Positions 51,843 through 60,743 of a stretch of DNA of 64,000 bases are shown piece by piece (positions within the stretch are counted from its first letter, which is position 1; each line of letters opens with the position of its first letter). The notes below the pieces were generated by a model. That model was not told the DNA's origin, did not search any database, and worked only from the letters and a program-made list of their open reading frames with translations. Where the stretch lies: contig MFYT01000002.1 of NCBI GenBank assembly GCA_001789205.1, forward strand, positions 16,665 through 80,664, written 5' to 3'. The translations under genes and the position numbers were made by a program. The DNA is from Candidatus Raymondbacteria bacterium RIFOXYA2_FULL_49_16 (GTDB taxonomy: Bacteria; Fibrobacterota; OXYB2-FULL-49-7; XYB2-FULL-49-35).

Positions 51843-54800
51843 CTAAAAAAGCGTCAACTGTTCCGCTGCTGATTTTCTTTTCCTGGGTAGGACCGGTACG
51901 CATGCCTCAACCAGATCAGAATCTATAGCATCGAGGAAACGCGAACGCACGCGTTTCTCCTTTTTACCGTGTACAACCCGCGTGTCCGCGTGTGAGACAA
52001 ACAGCTGTTCCCGCGCGCGCGTTGCACCCACATACAGAAGCCTGCGCTCCTCCGCAAGGTCCGCGTCTTTCCTCTGTGAGGGAATATATCCCTCCTCGCA
52101 CCCCACGATGAAAACCGCCCGCCATTCAAGCCCCTTTGCCGCGTGCAGGGTCATGAGCGCAACGCCTTTTGCCCGAGGATCATAGAGATCAGCGTCTGTG
52201 CCAAGGGAAACAGCGTGCAGAAACGCCTGAAAATCCTGAGCAGCCTCGGCCTTGCGTAAAATCGCTTCCCAGTTGGGCGCACGCAGCGTTTCCTCATCAA
52301 TACCCGCCATAGTGCACGTATACTGGATGAGGGCTGGCAGATTTCGGGCCTTAATTCTCGATGCCGCTGTTTCCAGGTATTCGTCGAACCTGTCCAGGGC
52401 GGTTTTTTCAGATTGTGACAAGCCGCGCGTTGATTTCATGGTCTGAATCAACGGTTTTCCCCGCGGGTCCTGCTCCTGTATCGTCTGAAAGACGAGGGCG
52501 CAGGTTTTCTTTGACAAGCCTTTGATCCCCTGTTCAAAAAGACTGCCTGCCGTATACACACTTTCGGGCCTGCCAAGAAATACCAGGTACGCCATTACCT
52601 GGTTCACGTCCCTGGAATCAAAAAGGCTTTTCCGCGCAGCACGCTGGATGGGAATACCTGATCGTTCAAACGCCTTTTCAATCACGTCTCCTGCCGCATG
52701 CACCCTGTAAAGAACGGCGATGTCGTTCAACGCCAAATCACCGCTCCCCGACCTGCCCGAATCAATGGCAAAATGGCTAGATCCGCCAATGAGCGATTCA
52801 ATGGTTTTAACAACCTGTTCTGCCTCGGCATTTTCAGTGGGCAATTGGCTGATACTAACTTTTGTCCCTCCGGGTTTAGTGCCATGCAGAGGTTGAGCGC
52901 CAAGCACGGACGCGGAAACACCGAGTATCTCTGGGGTGGACCGGTAATTTGTTTCAAGCCGCACCTGCGATGCTCCGGAAAAGTCCTGTGTAAAACCCTT
53001 AAAGAACCTTACATCAGATCCGCGAAAACCGTAAATGGCCTGATCCGGGTCGCCTATGGCAAACAAATTGGGTTTTGTTCCGCATAAAAGCTTTAGCAGC
53101 AGGTACTGTGGTTCGTTCACATCCTGGTATTCGTCCACAAAAACATACGGCCACTGTTTCCTATATTTCGCAGCCGTTGATGCGTCAGCATCGAGAAGGC
53201 CTGCGGGAATTTCTACCAGATCTGCGAAATCCAGGACTCCGTAGGCCTTTTTAAGGCGTACATACGCCGCGCCATTGTCGCCCGCCTCTTTCATGAGGCG
53301 CTGCGCCTCCTCTTCGGAGAGAACCACCTGAAGTGCGACTGACGCTTTTTCCTGCGAAAGTATCTGCAACCCAAGTTTGTGAAATGTCGTCACCGTGGGC
53401 CGCAGGGTAATTTTATTGCGTATCAAAACCGCGTCAATGCGCTCTTTCATTTCATCAGCAGCGCGGTTTGAGAATGTGAGCGCAAGGATTGACTCCGGGC
53501 CGACATTCCGCTTTAAAATGAGATGTTCTATCCGGCTGACCAAGGTATGGGTCTTTCCAGTGCCCGGGCCCGCGATAACAATAATCGGCCCGCCTGCATG
53601 TTCGATAATGCTCTTTTGTTCTGCATTCTCTTTTTTTCCGGCAGCAGAGACGCTGCCGGTTAGCCTTGCGTTGGGTCTGCTGGGGCTTGACTCGGCCAGA
53701 GACGGCCTCCTCTCCTCGTTCCTCGCGCCTCGCTTCTCTTCTTTAAACAACTTCCCCTGTTTCGTCAATCCTTTCAATTCCTCGTCAGTAAACACCCTGA
53801 TTATCCCGAATTCGCCGTCGTATCCGGGTGTTGCATGAATTTTTCCTGCACGCACCCGACTGATCGCCTCGGCTAAAATCGCAGAACCTTTTTTCTGGAT
53901 TGATTCAAGAGGGATATCCAGAATTATGGATAATTCAGGCCCTATCTCATTGAGCAGACGATCGTATTCAGCTGTTACCTTCTTACTTGCAGGCCCGGTG
54001 TCGAGTATTTCTCCGATGATTTCCTTGAGCGAAACAATGCTCCTAAACGGGAACGCGCCTTCAGGCTTTGCGCCCATGGGCCGGTCTGCCAGCTCGTGCA
54101 CGCGATACATGACTCCAAGCGTAAGCGCTCCCTTGCACACGGGACAGCGGCCGTTCAATTTTCGCGATTCGTCTGGTAAAAGCGAAACCTTGCAGTTACG
54201 GTGTCCGTCAACATGATACTTGCCCTCTTCGGGAAAAAACTCCAGCGTACCAAGGAATCCTTCGGGTGTTTTCCGTTTGAGCGAATCCATGATGGCCTGG
54301 TACGACATGCTGCAGCTGAACACATTGGCCTCGCGGCCCAGCTTTGAGGCAGAATGCGCGTCTGAATTGCTGACTAAAGTATAGCGGTCGAGTTTTGACA
54401 CACGCCAGTTCATGGGCGGGTCTGATGAAAGTCCGGTCTCGAGCGCAAAAATATGGGGCGACAGGTCGCGATAGCATTCTTCTATGGAATCAAAGCCCGA
54501 CTTTGACCCAAGGACCGAGAACCAGGGGGTCCAGATATGCGCGGGAATCAGAACCGCGTCAGAAGATGCCTCAAGTAAAATCTCAAGCAGGTCTCGCGAG
54601 TCAAGGCCCAGAATCGGTCTGCCGTCTGAACGGATATTACCTATTGATTCCAGTTTTTTATTGAATTTTTCAACACTGTCCAGGCTGGGGAAACAGACAA
54701 CATGATGTACCTTTCGTGTCTTTTCCCCATATTTATAGATAGTGCTTATCTCTCCGGTAATGATAAAATGAATACTTTCTGACTTGCACGAATCCGGCAC

Positions 54801-55022
54801 CTCAGCCGCAGGCTTGGCCTTCTTCAGACTGAGCAGCCCGCTGCCATCTTCGATAAGTTTTGCCTTCATCTCCTTGACCCATGCCGGATGCGTACAATCA
54901 CCAGTGCCTATGAGAGAAATGCCTTTTAATTGCCCCCAGAAGGCAAGTGACTCAAACGAGATGTCTTTTGCTGTTGCCCGTGAATACGATGAATGGATGT
55001 GAAAATCAGCGATAAAGGGCAT
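51843..55022 (-). CDS. EndoQ-UvrD fusion: deaminated-base endonuclease plus superfamily 1 helicase
   Basis: About 1,059 residues from the ATG at 55022; an earlier in-frame ATG at 55061 would overlap the upstream gene. Counting from that earlier ATG, residues 15-430 match endonuclease Q. There is a PHP start FIADFHIHSSYSRAT, SNSDAHSASKLG as a metal site, and a zinc part HVDGHRNC with CPVCKGALTLGVMYRVHELADR. EndoQ nicks DNA 5' of uracil, hypoxanthine or abasic sites. A low-complexity linker (about 440-480) leads to a full UvrD/Rep helicase: Walker A AGPGTGKT (near 497-504), LTFSNRAADEM, VFVDEYQDVNEPQ, GDPDQAIYGFRGS, LMTLHAAKGLEW and VGATRAREQLFVSHA. The fusion suggests nicking followed by unwinding at the damage site. 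Confidence 0.9.
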   Translation of the reverse strand: MPFIADFHIHSSYSRATAKDISFESLAFWGQLKGISLIGTGDCTHPAWVKEMKAKLIEDGSGLLSLKKAKPAAEVPDSCKSESIHFIITGEISTIYKYGEKTRKVHHVVCFPSLDSVEKFNKKLESIGNIRSDGRPILGLDSRDLLEILLEASSDAVLIPAHIWTPWFSVLGSKSGFDSIEECYRDLSPHIFALETGLSSDPPMNWRVSKLDRYTLVSNSDAHSASKLGREANVFSCSMSYQAIMDSLKRKTPEGFLGTLEFFPEEGKYHVDGHRNCKVSLLPDESRKLNGRCPVCKGALTLGVMYRVHELADRPMGAKPEGAFPFRSIVSLKEIIGEILDTGPASKKVTAEYDRLLNEIGPELSIILDIPLESIQKKGSAILAEAISRVRAGKIHATPGYDGEFGIIRVFTDEELKGLTKQGKLFKEEKRGARNEERRPSLAESSPSRPNARLTGSVSAAGKKENAEQKSIIEHAGGPIIVIAGPGTGKTHTLVSRIEHLILKRNVGPESILALTFSNRAADEMKERIDAVLIRNKITLRPTVTTFHKLGLQILSQEKASVALQVVLSEEEAQRLMKEAGDNGAAYVRLKKAYGVLDFADLVEIPAGLLDADASTAAKYRKQWPYVFVDEYQDVNEPQYLLLKLLCGTKPNLFAIGDPDQAIYGFRGSDVRFFKGFTQDFSGASQVRLETNYRSTPEILGVSASVLGAQPLHGTKPGGTKVSISQLPTENAEAEQVVKTIESLIGGSSHFAIDSGRSGSGDLALNDIAVLYRVHAAGDVIEKAFERSGIPIQRAARKSLFDSRDVNQVMAYLVFLGRPESVYTAGSLFEQGIKGLSKKTCALVFQTIQEQDPRGKPLIQTMKSTRGLSQSEKTALDRFDEYLETAASRIKARNLPALIQYTCTMAGIDEETLRAPNWEAILRKAEAAQDFQAFLHAVSLGTDADLYDPRAKGVALMTLHAAKGLEWRAVFIVGCEEGYIPSQRKDADLAEERRLLYVGATRAREQLFVSHADTRVVHGKKEKRVRSRFLDAIDSDLVEACVPVLPRKRKSAAEQLTLF

Positions 55023-55026
55023 GGGA

Positions 55027-55299
55027 TCAGGCGTCCTGTCTCTGTTTTTCAATTCTGGCATTCCTGAAATAGAGCAGAGTATCGATGCAGACCATGATCA
55101 GGTTCAGCACATAGAGAATAATGACCAGATCGAACGAATACAGAAGCTTATGGGTTATTCCGGAAACATAGCCAAAAAGAAGAATAATGAGAAAGAGAAG
55201 GCTTTTTCCCTTGGTTGACCGCGATGTGTAGGACCGGTAAATGGAAAACGGCCAGGCAGCGCCAAAGCAGACAAGCATCAAGGTTTCAAAAATACTCAC
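55027..55299 (-). CDS. Small conserved membrane protein (PQ-loop-like)
   Basis: A 90-residue protein with three predicted membrane helices. It reads FGAAWPFSIYRSYTSRSTKGKS between helices 1 and 2, then FLIILLFGYVSGITHKLLY and a last helix. The Pro/Ser and KGKS loop resembles half-transporters of the PQ-loop/SemiSWEET type, but that is only likeness. The next gene's start follows 4 bases after its stop, so the two are co-transcribed. The function is unknown. Confidence 0.7.
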   Translation of the reverse strand: MSIFETLMLVCFGAAWPFSIYRSYTSRSTKGKSLLFLIILLFGYVSGITHKLLYSFDLVIILYVLNLIMVCIDTLLYFRNARIEKQRQDA

Positions 55300-55456
55300 A
55301 CATCATCCCTGTTGAATGAATAGTGAAAATCGCATATGGAACGCGTTGAAATCAATAAAAAGGGCCAAGCCCAGGTGCTTCTGAGACCGGCTGCAGACGC
55401 GCCAAAGCTCACCTATCTACCCATGTTTATTTCCACCAATCTCTAAGGGACAGCGC

Positions 55457-57928
55457 TTATTTAAGCAATAGTGCCTTTTTTGACATCCTAAATTTTCCTG
55501 CAGTCAGTCTGAAAACATATAATCCCGAGGGACGGTTAACTGCGCCCCATTTGCACCGGTAAAAACCCTTATTCTGATTCTTGTTTACAACGATAGTGAC
55601 AAGTTTGCCCTGACTGTTGAAGACCTCTACCTTTACATTGGATGCAGCGGAAAGATTATACCATATTGTTATGGCAGGATTGAATGGGTTTGGTGACAAA
55701 TCAAGCGAACCGACGCCCTCGCTGCTCGAAGCAAGCTGACCGATATGTGTTATCAGGGAATCAGGCCTGAACATAACCGCATCCGCAATTACATACCCGC
55801 TTGTGCCGCTGTTTGAGATAATAACACGTCCCGAACTGCCGGAATCGAATGGAAAACCGCCGATTTTTACCCAAAGACCGTTGTCGTTCCGCATATTAAC
55901 CGTGATCGTGTCCGCGCCTCCGTTGTGGTCAACTATCACGGGAACATTGGTGGCCCTATTATCCCCTGCGGTCCAGACCAGAAAGACATCGTACTGGCCG
56001 GTTGCGGGAAGGACCGGAACATAGGCCACGCTCTTGCTCCCCTTGCCGGCATTGCCGTCATGCAGGTAGTCGGTCCCGTAATACCCCCAGGTAGAGGTGC
56101 TGGATGTCCAGCTGTCATTCACCTGGGCTTCTGTATTGTCAATAATAATAGCGTTCATCGTATCTGTAGTGTCAATGGCTTGAGGACCCATCAGGGTCTG
56201 CAAGTCTGCGAAATAGCTCTGATATATATCCCTTGGCAATGCGGAATAGGTCTTGCACAGGTGCGCTGCCATGCCCACAACCTCGCCAGCCATACCCAGA
56301 GTGCGCATGACACGCACTGATCCGAGCGCCATATGGGTAACGCTCATGCACCGGCCTGCCATAAACAGGTTGTCTATGTTTTTGGAATAGAAGCAGCGGT
56401 ATGGCACTGCCGAGGTCGGGGAAACGTTGCCTTGTAAGCAGTTGGAAATAAACGGATCAGCAGGGAAGAGGGCTGCATTCCAAGGTTCCGGATAATGCAG
56501 GTCAATTGGCCAGGTTGGTCCCACGCAACCATCGGGGAAAGCCGTTGGATTTAAGAGGTCCTGCTGGGTCATGACATAGTCCCCTATCAACCGCCGCGAT
56601 TCCCTTTTTCCGGATATATGCCCTACAAATGAAAGTTTCCAATTCGGATAGAGTCCTTTTACGTTTTTCAGGAACGACCAGTTTCCATAAATGGCGCGGA
56701 AATTGCAGTCCCTGATATATTCGCCTTCTGTGATCTGATTTCGATAAAAGCCCGTCTCCCACTGCCAGTTATTCTGCGTTGTCTCAAGAAAATTATTATA
56801 TGTGGCTTCACTGAACTGCAGGGCCCAAGGGCATACTGGAAAACCGGAAGCCGCGGTCTCCTGGACAGCATACCATCGATTGGTTACCCCCATGCACATG
56901 CTGTCCGCGGTGACTGGCGCCCCCGTCTCTCCGGTCGCAGCCCGGCTTTCACGCCCCATCATATATTCAGCGCCTGCCAAAAAACCGATAGTGCCGTCGC
57001 CGCTGCAATCGGCAAATACCCGTGCAGGAAAACGCCACTCCCGTCCGCTCATGATATGTTTGGCATAAACGGCAACTATATGAGAGCTGTCCATTTCGGC
57101 TTGGAACGCGTGCGTATTCATAAACAGTGAAATATTAGATTCGTTCAAAACAAGATTCAACTTTCCCGCGTCACCGAGCATGGTAATTTCCGCCACAATG
57201 GAGCCAAGATTGGGATAGGGATATCTGCGAATGCCACCCTCAGTTCCAACGCCCACCTCTGAACTGGCGTTGCCGCCCAACACTGGCCGGTCCTGAATCA
57301 ACGCCACCGAGCAGCCATGGCGTGCTGCTGCAATTGCCGCACTAATACCGGCAATACCTCCGCCCACGACAACCAGATCGTATATGCCCGTATCAGGAGG
57401 AATTGCCGGCAACCCGAGTAGGGACTTTCGGAGATCTGACAGAACAACACCATCATTCGGCGGAAGTAAAGCGGTCTCGCGGAACAGTATAGCGTCGCAG
57501 CGGCCTTCGAATCCTGTTGAATCCTTCAGCCGTATCTCTGTCTGGATATTACCAATTGCGACTGTTCCGCCATATTCCCATTGCCACGAGCCATCGCCCC
57601 CGACACCGAAGAGCGAGTCCGAGGCATGCCCGTCAACCAATAATCTGAATGCGCCTGGTCCGGCGGGAGCAACCCAATCCCTTGTCCTAACATATATATG
57701 AAAAACTCCCGTATTGGGAAATGTGACCGTTGTAACGGCATCTGTCACAGGGATGCCCATGCCATGCGCCAGCAGGAAGGGGGAGCCCATCTGATCCATG
57801 AACTGCTGGTCAACAGCCCATCCCCCTCTGTCTGTGAAACCTTCAGCCTCAACCAGAACATCGGAGGCGAACAGGATGTGAACTGACAAAAACAGCGCGC
57901 ATGTGAAAACCAATAAGTGAGAAATCAA
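55457..57928 (-). CDS. Secreted FAD-dependent oxidoreductase with golvesin-like domain and sorting tag
   Basis: An 823-residue secreted protein with a TTG start at 57928 behind AGGAGG. Signal peptide (1-22); a golvesin/CBM-like beta domain (about 25-150); an FAD-binding oxidoreductase of the FAD_oxidored type with dinucleotide motif VVVGGGIAGISAAIAAARHG and the family motif VLGGNASSEVGVG. A second golvesin-like domain follows (about 590-720). The tail has LSPNPFNPAITI and PSGLYVFRL, ending in ALLLK. FAD proteins of this type occur in polysaccharide loci, but their substrates are mostly unknown. Export of a flavoprotein by a general signal peptide is notable. It follows the IclR gene by 22 bases. 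Confidence 0.8.
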   Translation of the reverse strand: MISHLLVFTCALFLSVHILFASDVLVEAEGFTDRGGWAVDQQFMDQMGSPFLLAHGMGIPVTDAVTTVTFPNTGVFHIYVRTRDWVAPAGPGAFRLLVDGHASDSLFGVGGDGSWQWEYGGTVAIGNIQTEIRLKDSTGFEGRCDAILFRETALLPPNDGVVLSDLRKSLLGLPAIPPDTGIYDLVVVGGGIAGISAAIAAARHGCSVALIQDRPVLGGNASSEVGVGTEGGIRRYPYPNLGSIVAEITMLGDAGKLNLVLNESNISLFMNTHAFQAEMDSSHIVAVYAKHIMSGREWRFPARVFADCSGDGTIGFLAGAEYMMGRESRAATGETGAPVTADSMCMGVTNRWYAVQETAASGFPVCPWALQFSEATYNNFLETTQNNWQWETGFYRNQITEGEYIRDCNFRAIYGNWSFLKNVKGLYPNWKLSFVGHISGKRESRRLIGDYVMTQQDLLNPTAFPDGCVGPTWPIDLHYPEPWNAALFPADPFISNCLQGNVSPTSAVPYRCFYSKNIDNLFMAGRCMSVTHMALGSVRVMRTLGMAGEVVGMAAHLCKTYSALPRDIYQSYFADLQTLMGPQAIDTTDTMNAIIIDNTEAQVNDSWTSSTSTWGYYGTDYLHDGNAGKGSKSVAYVPVLPATGQYDVFLVWTAGDNRATNVPVIVDHNGGADTITVNMRNDNGLWVKIGGFPFDSGSSGRVIISNSGTSGYVIADAVMFRPDSLITHIGQLASSSEGVGSLDLSPNPFNPAITIWYNLSAASNVKVEVFNSQGKLVTIVVNKNQNKGFYRCKWGAVNRPSGLYVFRLTAGKFRMSKKALLLK

Positions 57929-57950
57929 ATGAGCCTCCTTCGTTTTACTG

Positions 57951-58655
57951 TCACAAACTGAACGCCTGTCCGTCCTTTTGCATGGTCTTGACTATGGCGG
58001 ATGCTGCTTTGTGCAGCATGGTAGCAAGGCGCGGAACCTCGGCCTCTGATATTTTACCGGCAAATGCAAGTCCCGCAAACGCAGGTTCGCCTATAGCCAC
58101 ACCAAGCGAACCAGCAATTTTGTCCTTGCGTAGAAGACAATAACCTGTTTCCCTGATATCCAGTGCCGCCTTTTCATTGAATTCTTTTATATCAGCGGCA
58201 AGATCGGGCCTGAAGGCAAGTATCGCACGACCAATACTCGAATTGAGCGCAGGATAAAGGCCGTGATCGGTGATCGCACCTTCTGCGGCCATTGATGGTT
58301 CACCGTGATAAAGGTAACACACCTTGTCTTGCCATAACACCCCAAGAGCAACGTTATAATCCCTGCAGACCAGTTTTTTTATAACTGGTAAAGCAGAACG
58401 CAGAAGGCCTGAAGCTCTGAGGCTTTGTGCGGCAAGCACATGGATGCCAGGACCTGGGCGGTATTTCCGGTCCTCTGTCTGGTTAAGGTAACCCAGAAAA
58501 CAGAGCGTACCCAGAAGGCGATTGATGCGGGTTCTTTCAAGGTTTAAATGCGCGGCCACTTCAGCAGGGCCCACTGGCCTGCCTATAGAGATGACATCCT
58601 GCAGACAGCTGAGTCCATTTATAAGGCCAAGGCTTGGTTGGGCTGGTTTTTTCAT
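57951..58655 (-). CDS. IclR-family transcriptional regulator
   Basis: A 234-residue regulator. The N-terminal winged helix (about 12-70) has VGPAEVAAHLNLERTRINRLLGTLCFLGYL. The C-terminal ligand domain (about 80-225) has the family pattern YPALNSSIGRAILAF and RETGYCLLRKD, and a closing helix. It is slightly shorter than typical IclR proteins. A perfect palindrome lies just upstream of its ATG, so it probably represses itself and the FAD oxidoreductase gene that follows. The ligand is likely a sugar-derived acid, but this is inference. Confidence 0.88.
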   Translation of the reverse strand: MKKPAQPSLGLINGLSCLQDVISIGRPVGPAEVAAHLNLERTRINRLLGTLCFLGYLNQTEDRKYRPGPGIHVLAAQSLRASGLLRSALPVIKKLVCRDYNVALGVLWQDKVCYLYHGEPSMAAEGAITDHGLYPALNSSIGRAILAFRPDLAADIKEFNEKAALDIRETGYCLLRKDKIAGSLGVAIGEPAFAGLAFAGKISEAEVPRLATMLHKAASAIVKTMQKDGQAFSL

Positions 58656-58658
58656 AAT

Positions 58659-58679
58659 ATAGTGCTATTATAGCACTAT
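58659..58679. promoter_or_regulatory. Perfect palindromic operator of the IclR regulator
   Basis: ATAGTGCTA-TTA-TAGCACTAT: a 9-base perfect inverted repeat around 3 bases, lying 3 to 23 bases upstream of the IclR ATG. It occupies the place of the ribosome site and early leader. Its minus strand also contains TGCTATAAT, an extended -10 sequence. Confidence 0.7.
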
Positions 58680-58683
58680 TAAT

Positions 58684-58712
58684 AATATAACGCTTTTTGG
58701 TTGAAAATGCAA
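58684..58712 (-). promoter_or_regulatory. Predicted promoter of the iclR-FAD oxidoreductase operon
   Basis: Minus-strand -35 TTGCAT (58712-58707), a 17-base spacer and -10 TATATT (58689-58684). Transcription would begin inside or next to the palindrome, so a protein bound there would block initiation. Confidence 0.55.
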
Positions 58713-58791
58713 CTGGTATTTGATTGTACTAATCACACATCCATAGACGAACTAAGTTCTGCCACACTGCGGGTCATCGTATCTTGGGTGA

Positions 58792-59928
58792 TTAAAATGA
58801 CAGGTATTGTTCTGCTTTGGCAAACCGTTTATTGCGCCTTCCCAACAAGCCCAGGGATGACACCCGGCCGCCATTCCTGCGCACTGCCAAAATCGTATTC
58901 ACTGTCCTGGGCCCCAAGCCCGGGACCCTCAGCAGCTGCAGTTTTGTTGCCTTGTTGATATTGATGGGAAAAAACTCAGGATGGCGCTGCGCCCACAGCT
59001 CCTTGGGGTCTGTCTCAAGGGAAAGATGCCCATTGGCACCAAAGGGTATCTCCTGGGCCGAAAATCCGTACTTTCTCAATAAAAAGTCAGTCTGATATAA
59101 TCTGTGCTCCCGGGTCAGCATGTCGCTGTTTGAGTTTATTGAATGTTCGCCGGGCATTGATCCGTGGCCCACGCCGCGCTGATACGCGCTGAAATAAACC
59201 CGGTTTAAACCCAGCCGTTGGTACAATCCATGAGTATACGTGACAAGCTCCTGATCGGTTTCATCAGAAGCGCCAACGACAAATTGCGTGGTCACATGCT
59301 TGCCTGCAAAACGGCCGCCCTTTGCCGTGAGTTCGTGGAGCAGTTTAAGCGGTCTGATAATCTGCATGTCGTAATCCTTTCCTTTGCATACCTGGTCAAA
59401 ATGGCGTTTGCCCGGCACCTCCATGTTCAGGGAGACTGAATGTGCAAGGGAAAGGGCCTCGGAAATTGCGCCATCCGAAGCGCCGGGTATTATTTTGAGG
59501 TGCGTATATCCCCTGAAACCCCGCGTGCGCACATAGCGGGCAGAGGTAATGAGCCGCTCCATGGTTGTATCAGGATCGCGATCAACACCACTGCTCAAAA
59601 AGAGGCCACTTACCATGCGCTTACGGTAATAATCCAGAAAAAGGCTGCCAATGGCTTCCGGAGAAAGCGCACAGCGCCGCACATCGTTTCCCACGCGCAA
59701 AGGGCAGTAGAGGCAGTTGTTGACGCAGGTGTTTGCCATGAGGGTTTTAAGAAGAAAGGTCCGTGCGCCGTTAAAAAGCGTGACCGGATAAATCCACTGG
59801 TTGTCCTGCGAACGGGTCCGGTGCTCCTGCTTTGTTGTTCCGCATGAACAGGCAAGATCGTACTGGGATGCCTTGGAAAGGATTTGCAGCTTATCGACGG
59901 TTGATAGACCTGTTTGAATATATGCCAT
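58792..59928 (-). CDS. Radical SAM protein of the DNA-modification/repair-linked family
   Basis: A 378-residue protein of the radical SAM family usually coupled to a uracil-DNA-glycosylase-like protein. The [4Fe-4S] motif is CVNNCLYC after LLKTLMANT. The family also shows SGLFLSSGVDRDPDTTMERL, YTHLKIIPG, VTTQFVVGASDETD and FSAYQRGVGH. A helix-hairpin-helix DNA-binding motif is near the end (NKATKLQLLRVPGLGPRTVNTIL). The reaction is not known. The usual glycosylase partner is not next to it. A LexA-like box overlaps the promoter. The ATG has no clear ribosome site. Confidence 0.88.
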   Translation of the reverse strand: MAYIQTGLSTVDKLQILSKASQYDLACSCGTTKQEHRTRSQDNQWIYPVTLFNGARTFLLKTLMANTCVNNCLYCPLRVGNDVRRCALSPEAIGSLFLDYYRKRMVSGLFLSSGVDRDPDTTMERLITSARYVRTRGFRGYTHLKIIPGASDGAISEALSLAHSVSLNMEVPGKRHFDQVCKGKDYDMQIIRPLKLLHELTAKGGRFAGKHVTTQFVVGASDETDQELVTYTHGLYQRLGLNRVYFSAYQRGVGHGSMPGEHSINSNSDMLTREHRLYQTDFLLRKYGFSAQEIPFGANGHLSLETDPKELWAQRHPEFFPININKATKLQLLRVPGLGPRTVNTILAVRRNGGRVSSLGLLGRRNKRFAKAEQYLSF

Positions 59929-59951
59929 GGCTTTGTGTCGGGTTACCTGGA

Positions 59952-59981
59952 AAGATAGTGAACACGTGTTCAGTAGTGCAA
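59952..59981 (-). promoter_or_regulatory. Promoter with LexA-like (SOS) box in the spacer
   Basis: Minus-strand -35 TTGCAC (59981-59976), and a -10-like TATCTT (59957-59952) or CTATCT one base upstream. In the spacer lies GAACACGTGTTC (59960-59971), a perfect 12-base palindrome that fits the Bacillus-type LexA consensus GAAC-RNRY-GTTC. A repressor bound here would cover the promoter. The gene it controls encodes a DNA-repair-linked protein. Confidence 0.6.
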
Positions 59982-60550
59982 GAGTTTTTATTCTCCTGGG
60001 ACTTGTAACTGTTCAACCTGTAATATACTCCATAAACATGCGACATTTTATAGAGCATAGTGACCGACATCCTGCTAAAATTCAGCTTTTGCTTTGATCC
60101 TCTCCAATGTTGCATTTTTAATCCATGACATATATTGCGAGGCAATGCTGTCATTGGAGACATAGCTTCTGGGGCTTTATCAGGAACAAGCGGGTGCGTT
60201 GAGCTGGGAACTGCTGGGGAAGCTCTGTAAGGCAGCCTATGAAGTGTTCTTTGAGGCCATGGCCGCCGAGGTTGGCGACGATGTTGTTTTCCCCGGCATG
60301 GTTGCAGCGGTCCAGACCTTTGGCGACCTATCCAGAACAGGGGAACGAACTTTTCAAGTCCGGCAATCCAAGAAATTTCCAAATATTTGATCCATTAGAT
60401 TTTCTGGCTGAAGTAACCCAGCATATTCCTAACAAGGGAGAGCATCAGGTACGGTACTATGGCATGTATTCGAATAAGAAACGGGGTATGCGAGGTACGG
60501 TAGCTGAAAAAGCGGATTGAAAAACCACCAAGCATCAGACAGCGAATGAC

Positions 60551-60579
60551 GCCCGCCCTGAGCTTGCCGAAGGGTGGGC
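60551..60579. repeat. Short palindromic insert of the CCCTGAGC...GAAGGG type
   Basis: GCCCGCCCT (60551-60559) pairs with AGGGTGGGC (60571-60579), counting one G-T pair, around GAGCTTGCCGA. Similar CCCTGAGC-x-GAAGGG palindromes are, from memory, scattered repeats in many bacterial genomes. This one lies inside the decayed transposase. Confidence 0.6.
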
Positions 60580-60743
60580 TGTCCTTATAAAATTGATTTA
60601 TGAGATTGATCCGCTGAAATGCCCGAAATGCGGTGGCATGATGAAGATTCTAAGCTGCATAAAACAGCCCCAAGTCATAGAACATATTTTAAGGCACTGT
60701 AACCTGTGGAAAGAGGCGAAACCCCGTCCCCCACCGGAAATCT

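Noticed and set aside
55338..55350. GAACGCGTTGAA, resembling a LexA box near the small membrane protein and EndoQ-UvrD operon.
   Set aside because: The right half is TGAA instead of GTTC, so it does not meet the consensus.
55336..55446. A 36-codon open frame on the plus strand between the FAD oxidoreductase and the small membrane protein.
   Set aside because: It has no ribosome site, no recognisable homology and lies in a promoter-bearing gap; chance is the better explanation.
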